From assembly GCF_000739555.1 (NCBI RefSeq), contig NZ_BBJN01000005.1:1-64000 (forward strand): a DNA stretch of 64,000 nt. Direction: 5' to 3'. Position 1 is the stretch's first letter; each line of letters starts with the position of its first letter. Below are positions 44,031 to 52,774 of the stretch, piece after piece. This DNA is from Halolamina rubra (GTDB lineage: Archaea; Halobacteriota; Halobacteria; Halobacteriales; Haloferacaceae). The translations under genes were made by a program, and so were the position numbers. The notes under the pieces are model-generated. The model ran no database searches and was not told the origin of the DNA. It saw nothing but the letters and a program-made list of their open reading frames with translations.

Positions 44031-46619
44031 ATGAGCGGCCCGAACGATTCGGAGCGGGAGGAGGGGGCGGACGGGGCGCCGCCACCGTCGGCGAGCGACC
44101 CGGTCGATTCCGACACATCGGGAGCAGGGGACGATGCTGAGTCCGACGAGTCGGAATCAGTCGAGCTGCAGGTCCCCGGGATGGACTGTCCGACCTGCGC
44201 CGGCAAGGTCGAGAGCAGCGTCGGCGAGCTCGACGGCGTCGAAGCCGTCGATCCGCAGGTGACGACGGGGAGGGTGACCGTCGACTACGACCCCGACGGC
44301 GCGGGGCCCGACGAGGTCGTCGACGCCGTCGAGCGGGCGGGGTACGCGGTCGAGAACGGCGCCGGCGAGGCGACAGAGACGTTCACCGCCCCCGAGATGG
44401 ACTGCCCGTCCTGTGCCGGCACCGTCGAGAACGCGATTACGGCCGTCGACGGCGTCACGGGCTACCGGACCGAGCCGACGACCGGGAAGGTCGTCGTCAC
44501 GTTCGACGAGTCACGCACGTCCGCCGCGGCCGTCCGCGAGGCGATCGAGGGCGCGGGCTACGAGGTCGTCGACTCCTCGGTCGACGGCGACGGCGGCGTC
44601 GCCGAGACGGACAGCGTCTGGCGCAGCCGCCGGGCGATCAAGACGTGGATCAGTGGCGTGTTCACGGCGCTGGGGCTGCTGTTCGAGTTCGTCCTCGTCG
44701 GGGCGGACGCCGAACTGCTCACTGCGGGTGGGGTCACCTTCGGGCTCGCGGACGTGCTGTTCCTCGCGGCCGTCGTCGCCGGAGGGCAGGAGATCGTCCG
44801 CGGCGGCTACTACTCGCTGCGGAACCGGAACCTCGACATCGACCTGCTGATGAGCATCGCGATCCTCGGCGCCCTCGCCGTCAGCGTCGGGTTCGGCGAG
44901 TCGCTGTACATGGAGGCCGCGACGCTGGCGTTCCTGTTCAGCGTCGCTGAACTGCTGGAGCGGTACTCGATGGACAAGGCGCGGAACTCCCTCCAGGAGC
45001 TCATCGACCTCTCGCCGGACGAGGCGACCGTCAAGCGCGACGGCGAGACGGTGACGGTTCCCGTCGACGACGTGGCCGTCGGCGACGTGGTCGTCGTCAA
45101 GCCCGGCGAGAAGATCCCCCTCGACGGCGAGGTGCTGGACGGCGAGAGCGCCGTCAACCAGGCGCCGATCACCGGCGAGAGCGTTCCGGTCGACAAGACG
45201 CCCGGGGACGAGGTGTACGCCGGCACGATCAACGAGCAGGGGTACCTCGAACTGCAGGTGACCTCCGCGGCCGGCGAGAACACGCTCTCCCGGATCATCG
45301 AGATGGTCGAGGACGCCCAGTCGAACAAGACCGAGCGCGAGCAGTTCGTCGACCGGTTCGCGGGCTACTACACCCCCGTGGTGGTCGCCTTCGCCGTGCT
45401 GGTGACGCTCGCGACGCCGACCGTTCTCGGCGCGACCCAGACCGAGGCGATCGTCTACGGGCTGACGCTGCTCGTGCTCGCCTGTCCGTGTGCGTTCGTC
45501 ATCTCGACGCCGGTGTCGGTCGTCTCGGGGATCACCAGCGGCGCGAAAAACGGCGTGCTGATCAAGGGCGGCAACCACCTCGAGGCGATGGGCGAGGTCG
45601 ACGCCGTCGCGCTGGACAAGACGGGGACGCTCACCACGGGCGAACTCAGCGTCACCGACGTGGTGCCGCTGGGCGATCGCACCGAGGCGGACGTGCTCCG
45701 CTGTGCCCACGGGCTCGAACGCCGGTCGGAGCACCCGATCGGCGAGGCCATCGTCGACCGCGCGGAGGACCAGGGCGTCGACCGGCGGGGCGTCGACGGG
45801 TTCGAGAGCATCACCGGGAAGGGCGTCCGGGCGGAGCTCGACGGGCGGACTCACTACGCCGGCAAGCCCGGGCTGTTCGAGGAGCTCGGCTTCGACCTCA
45901 ACCACGTCCACGCCGCGACCGACGGCGGGCTGGTGACGGCGAAGAGCCAGCAGCTGTGTGAGCGAAACGACTGCGTCGACCTGCTCGAGACGGTCGTCCC
46001 CGAACTCCAGGCGGAGGGGAAGACGGTGGTCCTCGTCGGTACAGACGAGGAGATCGAGGGCGTGATCGCCGTCGCCGACGAAGTGCGGCCGGGCGCGGCG
46101 GCGGCGATCTCGCGGCTGCACGACCTCGGCGTCGAGCAGGTGGTGATGCTCACCGGCGACAACGAGCGCACGGCGCGGGCGATCGCCGAGCGCGTCGGGG
46201 TCGACGAGTACCGCGCGGAACTGCTCCCGGAGGACAAAGTCGACGCGGTGCGGGAGCTCGACGCGGCCGGCGACGGCGTCGCGATGGTCGGCGACGGGAT
46301 CAACGACGCCCCCGCGCTCGCGACGGCGACCGTCGGCGTCGCGATGGGGGCGGCGGGGACCGACACCGCCCTCGAGACGGCCGACATCGCGCTGATGGGC
46401 GACGACCTCTCGCGGCTGCCGTACCTCTACGAGCTCTCGGGCGACGCCAACCGCGTCATCCGGCAGAACATCTGGGTGAGCCTCGGCGCGAAGGCGGCGC
46501 TCGCGCTGGCGGTGCCGTTCGGGCTCGTCCCCATCTGGGCGGCCGTGCTGGTCGGCGACGCCGGGATGACCCTCGGCGTCACCGGGAACGCGATGCGGCT
46601 CTCCCGGATCGAGCCCTAG
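44031..46619 (+). CDS. P1B-type heavy-metal ATPase (ZntA-like, Zn/Cd/Pb export)
   Basis: An 862-residue membrane pump. An acidic tail of about 45 residues precedes two HMA domains with Cys53/Cys56 (MDCPTC) and Cys125/Cys128 (MDCPSC). The membrane CPC is at 485-487 in CPCAFVISTPVSVVSG, the phosphorylated Asp529 is in DKTGTLT, HP is in RRSEHPIGEA, and the hinge is GDGINDAPAL. The conserved Lys in SLGAKAAL and Asp in LVGDAGMTL near the C-terminus match the P1B-2 (Zn/Cd/Pb) type rather than Cu pumps. A TTATTAA box lies 24-30 bases before the ATG. Confidence 0.92.
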   Translation: MSGPNDSEREEGADGAPPPSASDPVDSDTSGAGDDAESDESESVELQVPGMDCPTCAGKVESSVGELDGVEAVDPQVTTGRVTVDYDPDGAGPDEVVDAVERAGYAVENGAGEATETFTAPEMDCPSCAGTVENAITAVDGVTGYRTEPTTGKVVVTFDESRTSAAAVREAIEGAGYEVVDSSVDGDGGVAETDSVWRSRRAIKTWISGVFTALGLLFEFVLVGADAELLTAGGVTFGLADVLFLAAVVAGGQEIVRGGYYSLRNRNLDIDLLMSIAILGALAVSVGFGESLYMEAATLAFLFSVAELLERYSMDKARNSLQELIDLSPDEATVKRDGETVTVPVDDVAVGDVVVVKPGEKIPLDGEVLDGESAVNQAPITGESVPVDKTPGDEVYAGTINEQGYLELQVTSAAGENTLSRIIEMVEDAQSNKTEREQFVDRFAGYYTPVVVAFAVLVTLATPTVLGATQTEAIVYGLTLLVLACPCAFVISTPVSVVSGITSGAKNGVLIKGGNHLEAMGEVDAVALDKTGTLTTGELSVTDVVPLGDRTEADVLRCAHGLERRSEHPIGEAIVDRAEDQGVDRRGVDGFESITGKGVRAELDGRTHYAGKPGLFEELGFDLNHVHAATDGGLVTAKSQQLCERNDCVDLLETVVPELQAEGKTVVLVGTDEEIEGVIAVADEVRPGAAAAISRLHDLGVEQVVMLTGDNERTARAIAERVGVDEYRAELLPEDKVDAVRELDAAGDGVAMVGDGINDAPALATATVGVAMGAAGTDTALETADIALMGDDLSRLPYLYELSGDANRVIRQNIWVSLGAKAALALAVPFGLVPIWAAVLVGDAGMTLGVTGNAMRLSRIEP

Positions 46620-46629
46620 TTCCAGCCGT

Positions 46630-47478
46630 TCAGCGCGTCCGTGACGGCGGGACGAGCAGCACGTTCGACCGCGCCTTCGCGGTCACCGACTCAGAGGTGC
46701 TGCCCAGCAGCAGGCGGCGGATCCGCCCCTGCCCCCGCGAGCCGACGAGGACCGTCGTGGGGTCGAACTCCGCCTCGGCGGCCAGGATCTCGTCGGCGGC
46801 TTCGCCCTCCCGGACGACGGTTCGCGTCTCGATGCCCATCGACTCGAGTCGCTCGGCCAGTTCGGCCAACTGTGCCTCGGCGTCGGTGTCCCCCTCGCCG
46901 CCGGCCCGACGCTCCGGCGGCGCCACGTGGAGCAACGTGGCCTCCTTCGTCGCCGACTGGAGGCGCTCGAACTGGTCGAACGCCCGCTCGGCGTTCTCGG
47001 AGAAGTCCGTCGCGTAGAGCACCCGCTGGAACAGGTGTTCGTTCGCGACTTCGGGCTCGTCCTCGCCTTCGACGATCCGCTGGACCAGCAACGGCCGAAC
47101 CGCGGTCCGGGCCACGTTGCGGGCCGTGTCGCCGATGAACCGCTGCTCGAGCGGGCTCTGCCCGCGCGACCCGACGATGACGAGGTCGGCGTTCACGCGG
47201 TCGGCGAGCCCGTTGATACGTCGGTGCGGCGTGCCGCGGAGGACGTGCGTCTCGACGGTGAACCCCTCCTCTTCGAGCAGTCGGCGCTGCCGAGCGAGCG
47301 CCTGCTTCGTTCGTCCACCGATGTCGCTCCCGGGCATGCCGGTCGTGACGTTGGGGCTCGTGACGGTGACGAGGTCGATCGTGTCGATCCCGTAGCGCTG
47401 GAGACACTCCAGACACGTCTGGGAACCGATGGCGGTCTCGATCGCAGCGGACAGGTCTGTCGCATACACAGCGCGCAT
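46630..47478 (-). CDS. Tandem universal stress protein (UspA, two domains)
   Basis: A 282-residue protein with two Usp domains. The first ends in VIVGSRGQSPLEQRFIGDTARNVARTAVRPLLV and the second in VLVGSRGQGRIRRLLLGSTSESVTAKARSNVLLV. The G-x2-G-x9-G(S/T) nucleotide-binding pattern is recognisable in both. These respond to stress by unknown routes. It is convergent with the metal ATPase, 10 bases apart. Confidence 0.9.
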   Translation of the reverse strand: MRAVYATDLSAAIETAIGSQTCLECLQRYGIDTIDLVTVTSPNVTTGMPGSDIGGRTKQALARQRRLLEEEGFTVETHVLRGTPHRRINGLADRVNADLVIVGSRGQSPLEQRFIGDTARNVARTAVRPLLVQRIVEGEDEPEVANEHLFQRVLYATDFSENAERAFDQFERLQSATKEATLLHVAPPERRAGGEGDTDAEAQLAELAERLESMGIETRTVVREGEAADEILAAEAEFDPTTVLVGSRGQGRIRRLLLGSTSESVTAKARSNVLLVPPSRTR

Positions 47479-47500
47479 ACCTCACCTACGTTGCCTGTCG

Positions 47501-47509
47501 TATTAATAT
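47501..47509 (-). promoter_or_regulatory. TATA box for the tandem Usp gene
   Basis: ATATTAATA on the minus strand, 23-31 bases before the start at 47478. Confidence 0.6.
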
Positions 47510-47608
47510 TGTGCATACCGTACAATTCTGTGGTAGCATCCCGCAGTCCGACGACTAACGGGCCTTCTTTCGCAGATCAGTACTGGCGCGTCGCCGGCGG
47601 CGATCCGG

Positions 47609-48028
47609 CTACCGGACGACGGTGACGGGGACGGGGGAGTGTCGGACCACCTTCTGGGCGACGTTGCCGACGAACAGACGGTCGGCGAGCGAGCCGCTGT
47701 GGCTGCCGACGACTACCGCGTCGAACCCCTCGGCACGGTCGACGATCGCCTTCGCCGGACTCCCCCAGGAGACGTCCGTCTCCAGGTCGACGCCGTGGGG
47801 TTCGGCGATCTCGCGGGCGCGGTCGAATATCTCGGCCGCGCGCTCCTCGGCGGCGCCCTCGATGTCGATCTCCAGCGCCAGCCCCGTGCTGTCCCCCATC
47901 ATCGGCGACGGCACGCCGGCGATGTGCAGCACCGTGATCTCCGCCTCGGGGTGCGTCTCGAGGGCGTACTCCAGCGCGCGCTCGGCCATCTCCGACCCGT
48001 CGATCGGCACCAGAACCCGTTTGCTCAT
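47609..48028 (-). CDS. Universal stress protein (single UspA domain)
   Basis: A 139-residue Usp protein: RVLVPIDGSEMAERALEYAL at the start and VVVGSHSGSLADRLFVGNVAQKVVRHSPVPVTVVR at the end, with the ATP-type glycine motif. Normal length. Cytoplasmic; role in stress tolerance inferred from the family. Divergent from the third Usp gene. Confidence 0.9.
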   Translation of the reverse strand: MSKRVLVPIDGSEMAERALEYALETHPEAEITVLHIAGVPSPMMGDSTGLALEIDIEGAAEERAAEIFDRAREIAEPHGVDLETDVSWGSPAKAIVDRAEGFDAVVVGSHSGSLADRLFVGNVAQKVVRHSPVPVTVVR

Positions 48029-48190
48029 AGGTGACGTACGGCGGGTGAAACGATAAAGGCAAGCCCCGACCCGGGTGATCGCTCGCCGCTACACGCTCTC
48101 CGATCGCGCGTAGATGGCGCGGCATCGGCGCTGCACCGCCGGCGAACGTCGATCGGCGCGACTTCTCGACGGGGCGGAACCGGGACGCGG

Positions 48191-48196
48191 TATTTT
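48191..48196 (+). promoter_or_regulatory. TATA box for the 48222 Usp gene
   Basis: TATTTT lies 26-31 bases before the ATG at 48222 and favours that start over an in-frame codon at 48201. Confidence 0.6.
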
Positions 48197-48221
48197 GTAG
48201 TTGTATCACCAACGGAACAGT

Positions 48222-49100
48222 ATGTACGACCAGTTCCTCTTCCCCACAGACGGCAGCGAGGGCGCGTCGACCGCGTTCGAGCACGTGCTCGACCTCGCAG
48301 CCGCGCACGACGCGACGGTCCACATCCTCGCCGTCGTCGACACCGGCGGTGACGGCCTCCGCAGGGTCGGCGAGGACGCCGTCGACGACCTCGAACGCCA
48401 GAGTGAATCGCTCGTGAGCGAGACGGCGGCGACCGCCGACGAGCGCGGCGTCGACACCGTGACCGCCGTCGAGCGTGGCTACCCGTACCGGGAGATCGTC
48501 CACTACGCGAACGCCCAGGCGGTCGACCTGATCGCGATGCCGACCCACGGGCGCCGCGGGATCGAACGGTTCATCCTCGGGAGCACCACCGAACGCGTCG
48601 TCAGGCGCGCCGACGTGCCGGTTCTCACGATCCACCCCGACGAGGACGCCCGGATCCACCACCCCTACCGCGACGTGCTGGTGCCGACCGACGGCAGCGA
48701 CTGCTCGGCGGCGGCCGTCACGGCCGGGACCGAGGCGGCGATCGCCGCCGACGCGGAGCTCCACCTGCTGTCGGTGATCGACACGATGGCACTCGGCGCC
48801 GACGTGCGGACGGAGATGCAGATGGAGAGCCTCGAGCAGTCCGCGGAGTCGATCCTCGACGAGGCCGTCGAACTCGCGGCCGACGCCGGCGTCGACGACC
48901 CCATTAGGACGGTCGAGTACGGCTCGTCGATCCCGAACACGATCCGCAGCTACGTCGACGACAACGACGTCGACCTCCTCGTCCTCGGCACGCACGGCCG
49001 GACCGGGTTCGACCGCTACCTGCTCGGCAGCGTCGCGGAGAAGCTGATCCGGATCTCGCCGGTGCCGGTCCTGACGGTTCGAGCGCCGCCGGAGGCGTGA
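48222..49100 (+). CDS. Tandem universal stress protein (UspA, two domains)
   Basis: A 292-residue protein with two complete Usp domains: FLFPTDGSEGASTAFEHV...MPTHGRRGIERFILGSTTERVVRRADVPVLTI and VLVPTDGSDCSAAAVTA...LGTHGRTGFDRYLLGSVAEKLIRISPVPVLTV. Both keep the ATP-binding glycines. It is the third Usp gene within 2.5 kb. A T-run lies 29 bases after the stop. Confidence 0.92.
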   Translation: MYDQFLFPTDGSEGASTAFEHVLDLAAAHDATVHILAVVDTGGDGLRRVGEDAVDDLERQSESLVSETAATADERGVDTVTAVERGYPYREIVHYANAQAVDLIAMPTHGRRGIERFILGSTTERVVRRADVPVLTIHPDEDARIHHPYRDVLVPTDGSDCSAAAVTAGTEAAIAADAELHLLSVIDTMALGADVRTEMQMESLEQSAESILDEAVELAADAGVDDPIRTVEYGSSIPNTIRSYVDDNDVDLLVLGTHGRTGFDRYLLGSVAEKLIRISPVPVLTVRAPPEA

Positions 49101-49129
49101 GGCGGCGGCAGCCACAACCTGGCCCCGTT

Positions 49130-49136
49130 TTTGACC
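49130..49136 (+). terminator. T-run terminator after the Usp gene
   Basis: GTTTTTG shortly after the stop at 49100; oligo-T runs end transcription in archaea. No stem is needed or seen. Confidence 0.35.
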
Positions 49137-49146
49137 GCGAGTCGAG

Positions 49147-49317
49147 CTACTCCTCCTCGGCGATCTGGACGGCTCCCCACGAGGACTCGCCGAAGAACGT
49201 CCGGAGGGCGCCGAGGACTCCGAGGAACGTTCCGAAGACGACGATCACGAGCAGGATAACGAGTGCCAGCACGAGCCCAGCGAGTGAGCCCATCCCGAGC
49301 ATCTGGAGGAGAGGCAT
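49147..49317 (-). CDS. Small membrane protein
   Basis: A 56-residue protein with one long hydrophobic stretch (SLAGLVLALVILLVIVVFGTFLGVLGAL), then FFGESSWGAVQIAEEE. The ATG at 49317 is preferred because an AATAATT box lies about 27-35 bases upstream; an in-frame codon at 49365 would overlap that box. Family unknown. It is probably a single-span or hairpin membrane protein. Confidence 0.65.
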   Translation of the reverse strand: MPLLQMLGMGSLAGLVLALVILLVIVVFGTFLGVLGALRTFFGESSWGAVQIAEEE

Positions 49318-49408
49318 ACCCTGCGCTAACGGGGAGTCTTGCAAATTATTGTCGAAAGCAACCACCGCTACCGGTTCGCCGTGAGTTCCGGCCGACTGGC
49401 GACCGCTC

Positions 49409-50959
49409 TCAGCCGAGCACCACCGGCCAGAGCGTCCGGATCAGGAGGTACGCGACGCCGGTGGTCAGCAGGATCACGACCGCGTCGAGCAGCACGCCGG
49501 CCCGGAGCATGTGCTCGCGTTCGACGTAGCCGGCGCCGAAGACGATCGCGTTCGGCGGCGTCGCCACCGGGAGCGCGAACCCGTAGCTGGCGGCGATAGC
49601 GCCGGTCACCGCCAGGAGCACGCCCGCCAGCTCCCCCGTCGTACCGAGCGCGGCGGCGTAGGCCGGCCCGACGTTGATCAGGATCGGGGCGAGGATGGCG
49701 GCCATCGCCGTGTTCGAGGCGAGCTCGCCGACGGTGACGATCAACGTGACGACCACCAGAAGGACCAGCAGGATCGACGCACCGCCGAGAGGTCCGAGCG
49801 TCAGTTCGGCCAGCCACACCGTCGCGTCCGTGTCCGCCAGCGCGTTCGCCAGCGAGATCCCGCCGCCGAGCAGGAGCAGCGTCCCCCAGTCGACGTCGAG
49901 TAGCTCCTCCCACGGCGCCGCGCCACTGACGACCAGAGCCGGGATCGCCGCCAGCCCGACGAGCACGTAGAACAGCAGCCCCTCGTGGCCCGCGGTGACG
50001 AACACGGAGGCTCCGTCGCCGCCGAACAGCGTGACGTACCACGCCCGCGGGAGCAGCCCCTCGAACAGGAAGCCGAGCCCGCCGAGCAGCCAGAGGGCGG
50101 CGGTGGCCGCGAAGATGACGACGGTCCGCCGCGCCGGCGTCGACAGCGCGCCGAGCGAGCGTCGCCCCTCTCGGGCGCGCTCCCGGGCTCGCGCCACGTC
50201 GTACTGCCGCGGCGGGTAGACGACGTACGTGAGCAGCAGCCAGGCGACGGGGAGGGTGACGATCACCAGCGGGAGCCCGATCGCGAGCCACTCGACGAAC
50301 GTGATCTCGACGCCGAGCAGCTCGTCGAGCTGGCCGACGACGATCGCGTTCGGCGGCGTCCCGATCAGCGTGCCGACGCCGCCGAGGCTCGCCGCGTACG
50401 CGACGCCGAGCAGCATCGAGATCTGGAAGTTCGACGCCGGCGCTGAGTTCGCGGGGGTGTCCTCCCCGGCTTTCGTCAGGTCGGTCACGCTGTCGACGAT
50501 CCCGAGCACGATGGGCACCATCATCGCGACCGTCGCGGTGTTGGAGACGACCATCGAGAGCAGCGCGGTCGCGATCATGACGCCGAGAACGAGCCCCCTC
50601 GCGGAGCTACCGAAGCGGACGAGGATCGCCAGCGCGATCCGGCGGTCGATCCCGTGGAACTGGAGCGCCTCGGCGAACATGAACCCCGCGAGCAGCAGGA
50701 AAATCACCGGGTCGGCGAACCCGAGGACGGCAGTCTCGAACTCGGCGTAGACGCCGAACCCCGTCAGCAGGATCGGGATCGTCAGCGCCGTGAGCGCGAG
50801 CGGGAGCGCGCCCGTGATCCAGAGGATCGCCGCGAACGCCATCGTCGCCACCGCGTACTGTCCGGCGGTCGTCAGCGACCCGCCGATCGGCGCGGCCGCG
50901 ACCGCGGCGGTGGCGAGCACTGCGGCGGCGATCGTCGCGAGTCGGGTGGAGTCGTTCAC
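49409..50959 (-). CDS. SLC13/DASS-type anion transporter
   Basis: A 516-residue membrane protein without RCK inserts, about 11-12 membrane segments. The paired motifs are VVSNTATVAMMVPIVLG with GTPPNAIVVGQL in the first half and ELASNTAMAAILAPILI with ATPPNAIVFGAGY in the second. Both match the SNT and TPPNAI signatures of Na+-coupled dicarboxylate or sulfate carriers. The substrate is not readable from the sequence. Confidence 0.92.
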   Translation of the reverse strand: MNDSTRLATIAAAVLATAAVAAAPIGGSLTTAGQYAVATMAFAAILWITGALPLALTALTIPILLTGFGVYAEFETAVLGFADPVIFLLLAGFMFAEALQFHGIDRRIALAILVRFGSSARGLVLGVMIATALLSMVVSNTATVAMMVPIVLGIVDSVTDLTKAGEDTPANSAPASNFQISMLLGVAYAASLGGVGTLIGTPPNAIVVGQLDELLGVEITFVEWLAIGLPLVIVTLPVAWLLLTYVVYPPRQYDVARARERAREGRRSLGALSTPARRTVVIFAATAALWLLGGLGFLFEGLLPRAWYVTLFGGDGASVFVTAGHEGLLFYVLVGLAAIPALVVSGAAPWEELLDVDWGTLLLLGGGISLANALADTDATVWLAELTLGPLGGASILLVLLVVVTLIVTVGELASNTAMAAILAPILINVGPAYAAALGTTGELAGVLLAVTGAIAASYGFALPVATPPNAIVFGAGYVEREHMLRAGVLLDAVVILLTTGVAYLLIRTLWPVVLG

Positions 50960-51178
50960 GGACGGTCGTGGTTCCCGACACTCGCGGAACGGGTGTTAAT
51001 ACTGCCCCCGTCTCCTGGGCACGCTCCCGCGTCGTCGGTTCCTCCCTCCTGCCGCCTCGCTCCCACTCTCCTCGGTCCCCCCTCTCGCCCGCCGTTCACG
51101 CCTCCTCGCTTTCCCTCACTTCGTCTCACCGACAGCGTGGAACGGTCGAACGGGCGGTTCAGACGGGCGAGGGGAGGG

Positions 51179-51760
51179 TCACCCGGGGAGGAGCAGGTTC
51201 AACACCGCGACAAGGAGGCCCGCCAGCCCCATGCGGGCGCCGGCGACGAACCACCGCTGCTCGGAGATCGTGGCGAGGTACACGCCGAAGACGAAGAGGA
51301 TGGCGACGGCGACGCCGACGGAGAGCATGGTCGCCGCCCGCATGCTCAGCAGCGACCCCTCGGCGAGAAACGGGATCATCGGTAGGATCACGCCGATGAT
51401 CGGGCCGATCCCGCTCATCAGCGCGTTCACCTGCCGGGCGCCCGTCTGCTGTCGCTGGATCCGCGTACCGTCGAGGTCGGTCAGCATCGCGTCCTCGACG
51501 CGGGCGAGTTCGGCCCGCTTCTCCGCGCGCTCGATCTCCCAGACGCTCCAGACCCCGGAGGTGCCGAGCCCGATCGCGGCGCCGATGCCGATGCTGAACA
51601 CCGTCAGCCCGTCGGCGATGCCGGTGAGGTACGCGCCGACGGTGACGCCGACGCTCGTGAGCGCGCCGTCGAACCCGTTGGAGATGAAGTAGCGCCGGGA
51701 GATCGACTGCACGTCCTCGTGCTCCAGGGCTCGAAGGAGCCGCCGCAGGTGGGAACGCAT
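51179..51760 (-). CDS. VIT1/CCC1-family transporter
   Basis: A 193-residue membrane protein: RRYFISNGFDGALTSVGVTVGAYLTG, then IGIGAAIGLGTSGVWSVWEIERAEKRAEL, a cytoplasmic metal-binding-like helix, and three further hydrophobic segments. The relatives carry Fe2+ or Mn2+ out of the cytosol. The ATG at 51760 lies 2 bases after the DUF211 gene stop, so they form an operon. Confidence 0.85.
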   Translation of the reverse strand: MRSHLRRLLRALEHEDVQSISRRYFISNGFDGALTSVGVTVGAYLTGIADGLTVFSIGIGAAIGLGTSGVWSVWEIERAEKRAELARVEDAMLTDLDGTRIQRQQTGARQVNALMSGIGPIIGVILPMIPFLAEGSLLSMRAATMLSVGVAVAILFVFGVYLATISEQRWFVAGARMGLAGLLVAVLNLLLPG

Positions 51761-51762
51761 GC

Positions 51763-52050
51763 TCAGTCCTGCGGGGTGTCGCTCTGTTCGACGACGCGCT
51801 CGCCACAGACGGCCTCGTCGATCGAGTGCACCGCGGCGCCGAGATCCTCGAGCGTCTCGTACACCGTGTCGACCCGAATCGGGTCGCCCTCGACGGTCAT
51901 CTTCACCGTCTGGACCTCCTTGTCGGTCTCGACCAGCACGACGTTGACGCCGTCGACGCCGTCGAGACCGGCGACCGCGTCGGCGAACGTGACGACGTCG
52001 GGCTCGTGTGGCTTCAACAGGTCGAGGACGAGTCGTCGGGCAGTGACCAT
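51763..52050 (-). CDS. DUF211 protein
   Basis: A 95-residue ferredoxin-like-fold protein: RRLVLDLLKPHEPDVVTFADAVAGLDGVDGVNVVLVETDKEVQTVKMTVEGD, and a final helix to IDEAVCGERVV. The DUF211 family is archaeal and its function is unknown. It precedes the VIT-type gene with a 12-base start-to-stop junction; a metal-related role is suggested by that neighbour only. Confidence 0.9.
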   Translation of the reverse strand: MVTARRLVLDLLKPHEPDVVTFADAVAGLDGVDGVNVVLVETDKEVQTVKMTVEGDPIRVDTVYETLEDLGAAVHSIDEAVCGERVVEQSDTPQD

Positions 52051-52072
52051 ACCGCGTGTTCGTCGCCCCCTC

Positions 52073-52079
52073 GCTTAAT
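52073..52079 (-). promoter_or_regulatory. TATA-like box of the DUF211-VIT operon
   Basis: ATTAAG on the minus strand, 24-29 bases before the start at 52050. Confidence 0.5.
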
Positions 52080-52271
52080 GTCGGGGGACGGTCGGGACCT
52101 CGCGTGGCGAGGGAGGTAGAGCGGTCGACGGAAGAAGTCGAGCGGGTCGACGGAGGAGAGTCCGTGGACGGTCGGTGGTACGAGCGGTGGGACAAGCGGC
52201 GAATCGAGACGGGAACGAACGGCGAACCGAGGCAAGAACGATCGGGAGATCGACGCCAGGGGTGGCGGATA

Positions 52272-52286
52272 CCCCACTGTGTCCGC
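52272..52286 (-). repeat. Origin box 1
   Basis: GCGGACACAGTGGGG on the minus strand. Confidence 0.65.
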
Positions 52287-52315
52287 TGTTCTGCTGACAC
52301 GTTCGGCGGAGAACG

Positions 52316-52333
52316 GCGGACATGGTGGTGTGG
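52316..52333 (+). repeat. Origin box 2
   Basis: GCGGACATGGTGGTGTGG, identical over 18 bases to box 7 at 54191. Confidence 0.7.
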
Positions 52334-52438
52334 CGGCGTGAGTGTCAGGCGTCGATGGCGGCTGAACGGTGGTCTCGGCGATCGTACGACTGAGCCTGGG
52401 CGGTTCCGAGGATTGACCGTTCGTCGGCGACACCCTCC

Positions 52439-52455
52439 CCCCACTCTGTCCGCCG
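52439..52455 (-). repeat. Origin box 3
   Basis: CGGCGGACAGAGTGGGG on the minus strand. Confidence 0.65.
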
Positions 52456-52654
52456 TTCCACGGAGAGAGTGGGACGGGGATCGAGATCGCGGGTAGGGAG
52501 CTCGTAAACAGTGGTTGTTTTCACGGACGTACCGTCCGTTCAAACGTGTTTGTCGAGGCTACGGACCACATATTTCCCCTACCGTATATAGGTTGCTGTT
52601 TATAGTAAACGTCGGTGTTGCTGTCACCCCCTCCCCCTCTCTTCTCCGAGAACT

Positions 52655-52671
52655 GCGGACAAAGTGGGGTG
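52655..52671 (+). repeat. Origin box 4
   Basis: GCGGACAAAGTGGGGTG, on the far side of the AT-rich segment from boxes 1-3. Confidence 0.65.
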
Positions 52672-52724
52672 GGTGTGTTCGTCGTTTCTTTAAGTATCTC
52701 GAGAACGGCGGAAACTGCGGACGC

Positions 52725-52742
52725 TCCGGACGCGGTGGTTTT
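52725..52742 (+). repeat. Origin box 5 (weaker)
   Basis: TCCGGACGCGGTGGTTTT; it overlaps the TATA-like TTTTATG ahead of orc1/cdc6, so initiator binding could also regulate the gene. Confidence 0.5.
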
Positions 52743-52774
52743 ATGTGGCATGCCACGCGTCTCTCTACAACGCG

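Larger units (their letters stand above)
52270..52745. other. Candidate replication origin
   Basis: The 700-base gap upstream of orc1/cdc6 contains no gene. It holds five GCGGACA-type boxes in both orientations and, between about 52505 and 52620, a clearly AT-richer segment (with TTTATAGTAAA and CATATTT) that could unwind. Boxes near an orc gene around an AT-rich zone are the standard archaeal origin layout. Three more boxes lie downstream of the gene. Confidence 0.7.
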
